Shown here: in pieces, positions 4,755-6,641 of the stretch
How positions within the stretch are numbered: position 1 is the stretch's first letter
Layout: the number at the start of each line of letters is the position of its first letter
Origin: M55B112 sp040880545
GTDB taxonomy: Bacteria > Bacteroidota > Bacteroidia > Bacteroidales > GCA-2748055
NCBI GenBank assembly: GCA_040880545.1
Contig: JBBDIE010000046.1
Location: 1 to 6,641, forward strand
Reading direction: 5' to 3'
DNA: 6,641 nt
The notes under the pieces: generated by a model
Databases searched by the model: none
Told to the model about the DNA's origin: nothing
What the model saw: only the letters and a program-made list of their open reading frames with translations
Made by a program: the position numbers and the translations under genes

Positions 4755-4827
4755 ACGTTTTCTTAATTAGGGTTAATACTTGTTTTATTGATCGTTCAAC
4801 CCTTTATTCCAAAAACACGGAAAACGT
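4755..4827 (-). promoter_or_regulatory. Nested inverted repeat in the leader of the peptide gene
   Basis: Outer arms ACGTTTTC (4755-4762) and GAAAACGT (4820-4827) and inner arms AGGGTT (4769-4774) and AACCCT (4798-4803) are exact complements nested around a 23-base loop. In the minus-strand RNA the 3' outer arm GAAAACGU ends two bases before the peptide AUG, so folding would cover the translation start region. Asymmetric internal loops (6 and 16 bases) make the fold only moderately stable. Confidence 0.45.
4766..4783 (-). repeat. 18-base repeat, inverted copy of 2533-2550
   Basis: An exact reverse complement of the 18 bases at 2533-2550, lying in the non-coding leader of the peptide gene. 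Similarity extends imperfectly to the 5' side (ACGATCAAT here, ACGAACAAT there). Confidence 0.75.
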
Positions 4828-4965
4828 TACCCAAAAAATTCAAAAAAATTGCATAAATTTATTTATATAAAGTTAAGGTGCTGTTAATCTGTAAATTAAT
4901 AATTGATATAAATTGCACTTCAATTTGTAAACATTAAAAGATTTTCTTTCTTTTAGGGTAGAATT

Positions 4966-6641
4966 ATGAAAATTAAAATTCAAATAGCAATCATTTTTAC
5001 TTTGATTCAAGTATCCAATATACATGGACAGGAAAGGAAAGATGTTGATGACCTCATAAAATCATATAATATACCGGGATATACACATCTTAGGAAGGGT
5101 AACTTTGACAGTGCTGAATATTATTTATTAAAAACAATTGAATTACAAGAAGCCTATCTAGGAAAGTTACATAAGAATACTGCAGCAACAAATGTTAATT
5201 TGGGAGTCATGTATAGGAATTTAAATAACTTCCAAAAAGCATTGAAGTATTTTAATACTGCTGAGCAATATTACAAAGAAAAGGAGCCAAACTCTCAATA
5301 TTTAGGATATATTTATAATAATAAGGGGAATATTTACTACAATTATTCTGATTTTAAGGAAGCAGAATTATATTATAGATATTGCGTTAATTTTTTTGAA
5401 CAAAATCATCAAGCACAATCAGATGCATATGGTCATGCATTTATAAACTTGTTCAACATTATGATAGCACAATATAGAATCGAAGAGGCTATTGAGTTTT
5501 TAAATGAACAATACTTAGTAAGTCAAAATAAAGAACTAACATTTAAAAGGCATATTTTTCTTTCCGAAGCATATAGTCGATTAAATAATTACAGTCGTGC
5601 ATTTGAAGAAACTGAACTAGCAAAGAAAATTTATGATAATTATTTGAAACCTAATATCTCATTAGAAACAGTTTATAATTATAGAGTAGCTTCCTTAAAA
5701 GTCAACATTGGGCGATACGATGAAGCAATCGAGTACTTGATGAATAATATTGAAATTACGGGTTCTTCCTTGTATAAATCATTTGATGATCTTTATCAAA
5801 CTTATCTTTTGATAGGTAATATACATTATTTAAAAGGAAATTATGAAAATTGTATTTCCTGGTTGACCACCATAATTAATAACCTGACGGATCAGAATTT
5901 AGGCCTATCCCCAACCGATAACATTTTAAGTGATAAAACCTTTAATACAAACGTAATTGACTTTTACAGACTATATGGAAATGCCGCACAAAAGTTATTC
6001 TACAAAACTAATAATATTGAATATCTAATTGTTTCACTTGAAAATTACACCAAAAGTATTGATTACTTAAAGGTATTCAGATTACATATGAGAAATGAGG
6101 AAAGTATTCATTTGGAATCTGAAATCAGGTTATCAATTATCCATGAAGCTGTAGAAATTGCAGTAAAGCTTTATGAACTCACAGAAAATTTCGAATATCT
6201 TGAAAGAGCATTTTTGAATGCTGAAAATATGAAATCCTTCTCTTTGTTTACAGAAATAAAAGGAGGTGAAGCTATGCAATTTTCTGATCTCCCAAAGAAA
6301 GTTAGGGATGAAGAAAATATGTTAACAAGGAAACTTGAAGCATATAATGAACTAATTCATAAAGAAAAGTTAAATGAAAATCCAGATAACAATATCTTAA
6401 CAAATTACAGTGATTCCTATTTTAAACTTAAAGATTCATATAATAACTTATTAGATTATATCGAAAATTTCTATCCAAAATACTTCGAACTCAAATACAA
6501 CCCCAATTTTTTTACCCCCAGGGAGGTTCAGAAAAAACTGGGGAGGAAGGAGTGCCTGGTGGAATATGTATTATCAGACACCCGTCTAACCACCTTTGTC
6601 ATAGACAAGTACAATATCCAGGTACTCACGCGGGAGATCGA
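4966..6641 (+). CDS. Secreted TPR-CHAT protein (caspase-like protease module), 3' truncated by window edge
   Basis: The frame is open from ATG 4966 to the window end, 558 codons. Residues 1-21 are a signal peptide (KIK, then a hydrophobic core) with likely cleavage at IHG|QE, so the protein is exported. Residues about 30-370 hold degenerate TPRs, for example YTHLRKGNFDSAEYYL (38-53), NLGVMYRNLNNFQKALKYF (78-96), NNKGNIYYNYSDFKEAELYY (118-137) and VNIGRYDEAIEYL (246-258). Residues about 405-505 match the helical linker typical of TPR-CHAT proteins (ERAFLNAENMKSFSLF). The block ECLVEYVLSD..LTTFVIDK (529-548) is the opening strand pair of a CHAT domain. The catalytic His and Cys lie beyond the window, so activity cannot be judged. 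Codons are strongly AT-biased up to about 6480, then switch to normal GC exactly at the CHAT boundary. The gene is divergent from the double-glycine peptide. Confidence 0.85.
   Translation, partial: MKIKIQIAIIFTLIQVSNIHGQERKDVDDLIKSYNIPGYTHLRKGNFDSAEYYLLKTIELQEAYLGKLHKNTAATNVNLGVMYRNLNNFQKALKYFNTAEQYYKEKEPNSQYLGYIYNNKGNIYYNYSDFKEAELYYRYCVNFFEQNHQAQSDAYGHAFINLFNIMIAQYRIEEAIEFLNEQYLVSQNKELTFKRHIFLSEAYSRLNNYSRAFEETELAKKIYDNYLKPNISLETVYNYRVASLKVNIGRYDEAIEYLMNNIEITGSSLYKSFDDLYQTYLLIGNIHYLKGNYENCISWLTTIINNLTDQNLGLSPTDNILSDKTFNTNVIDFYRLYGNAAQKLFYKTNNIEYLIVSLENYTKSIDYLKVFRLHMRNEESIHLESEIRLSIIHEAVEIAVKLYELTENFEYLERAFLNAENMKSFSLFTEIKGGEAMQFSDLPKKVRDEENMLTRKLEAYNELIHKEKLNENPDNNILTNYSDSYFKLKDSYNNLLDYIENFYPKYFELKYNPNFFTPREVQKKLGRKECLVEYVLSDTRLTTFVIDKYNIQVLTREI

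Larger units (their letters stand above)
4754..4965. promoter_or_regulatory. AT-rich divergent intergenic region between peptide gene and TPR-CHAT gene
   Basis: This 212-base interval must carry both promoters, but neither fits the TTG/TAnnTTTG pattern well; a TGTTTTTG on the minus strand near 4807-4814 is the nearest match. On the plus side AGGG (4955-4958) lies seven bases before ATG 4966 and is a partial Shine-Dalgarno sequence. GC content drops sharply from about 4830 rightwards, marking the left edge of the AT-rich segment. Confidence 0.5.

Noticed and set aside
1..6641. CRISPR array, insertion sequence, tRNA or rRNA genes
   Set aside because: No regularly spaced repeats, transposase motifs, terminal inverted repeats with target duplications, cloverleaf sequences or rRNA-like stretches were seen on either strand.

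Overview
The window looks like a chromosomal segment of a member of the Bacteroidota. The evidence is the family-typical tRNA methyltransferase MnmD, a DUF3127 protein with a single-stranded-DNA-binding-protein-like tail, a cytosolic/periplasmic TPR membrane protein of the kind common in this phylum, the weak Shine-Dalgarno sequences, and several TAnnTTTG or TAnnTTCG promoter boxes. Genus and species cannot be assigned from what is visible.

Left part (1-2655). The first 241 bases are the C-terminal end of a Gfo/Idh/MocA-type oxidoreductase. A gene-free stretch follows (242-627). It carries a strong Rho-independent terminator facing the minus strand and a structured region that may encode a minus-strand small RNA. 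Three plus-strand genes follow, each apparently with its own promoter: mnmD (wobble-uridine methylation; possibly leaderless mRNA), an envelope FKBP-type peptidyl-prolyl isomerase with its own hairpin terminator, and the DUF3127 protein ending in DDLPF.

Middle part (2704-4375). Two minus-strand genes lie 64 bases apart and may form an operon. The upstream one is a single-pass membrane protein with an anti-sigma-like cytosolic N-terminus and periplasmic TPRs. The downstream one is a soluble histidine-kinase-like protein that keeps the phosphoacceptor H-box but has lost the G1 ATP-binding box and has a degraded G2 box. It is probably a pseudo-kinase or a phosphotransfer/scaffold protein.

Right part (4376-6641) is the accessory section. 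A 45-codon minus-strand gene (4616-4753) encodes a peptide whose N-terminus matches the double-glycine leader consensus position by position (I-12, S-11, E-8, M-7, L-4, G-2, G-1) and has a short acidic 18-residue core. It is divergent from a very AT-rich gene (4966 to the window end) for a secreted TPR protein that runs into the first strands of a CHAT (caspase-like protease) domain. Base composition jumps from about 20% GC to about 50% GC at roughly position 6480, exactly where the TPR/coiled-coil part gives way to the CHAT module, which suggests a mosaic gene with an exchanged sensor half. The peptide and the TPR-CHAT protein are the best candidates for an undescribed paired system, but their functional link is inferred only from adjacency.
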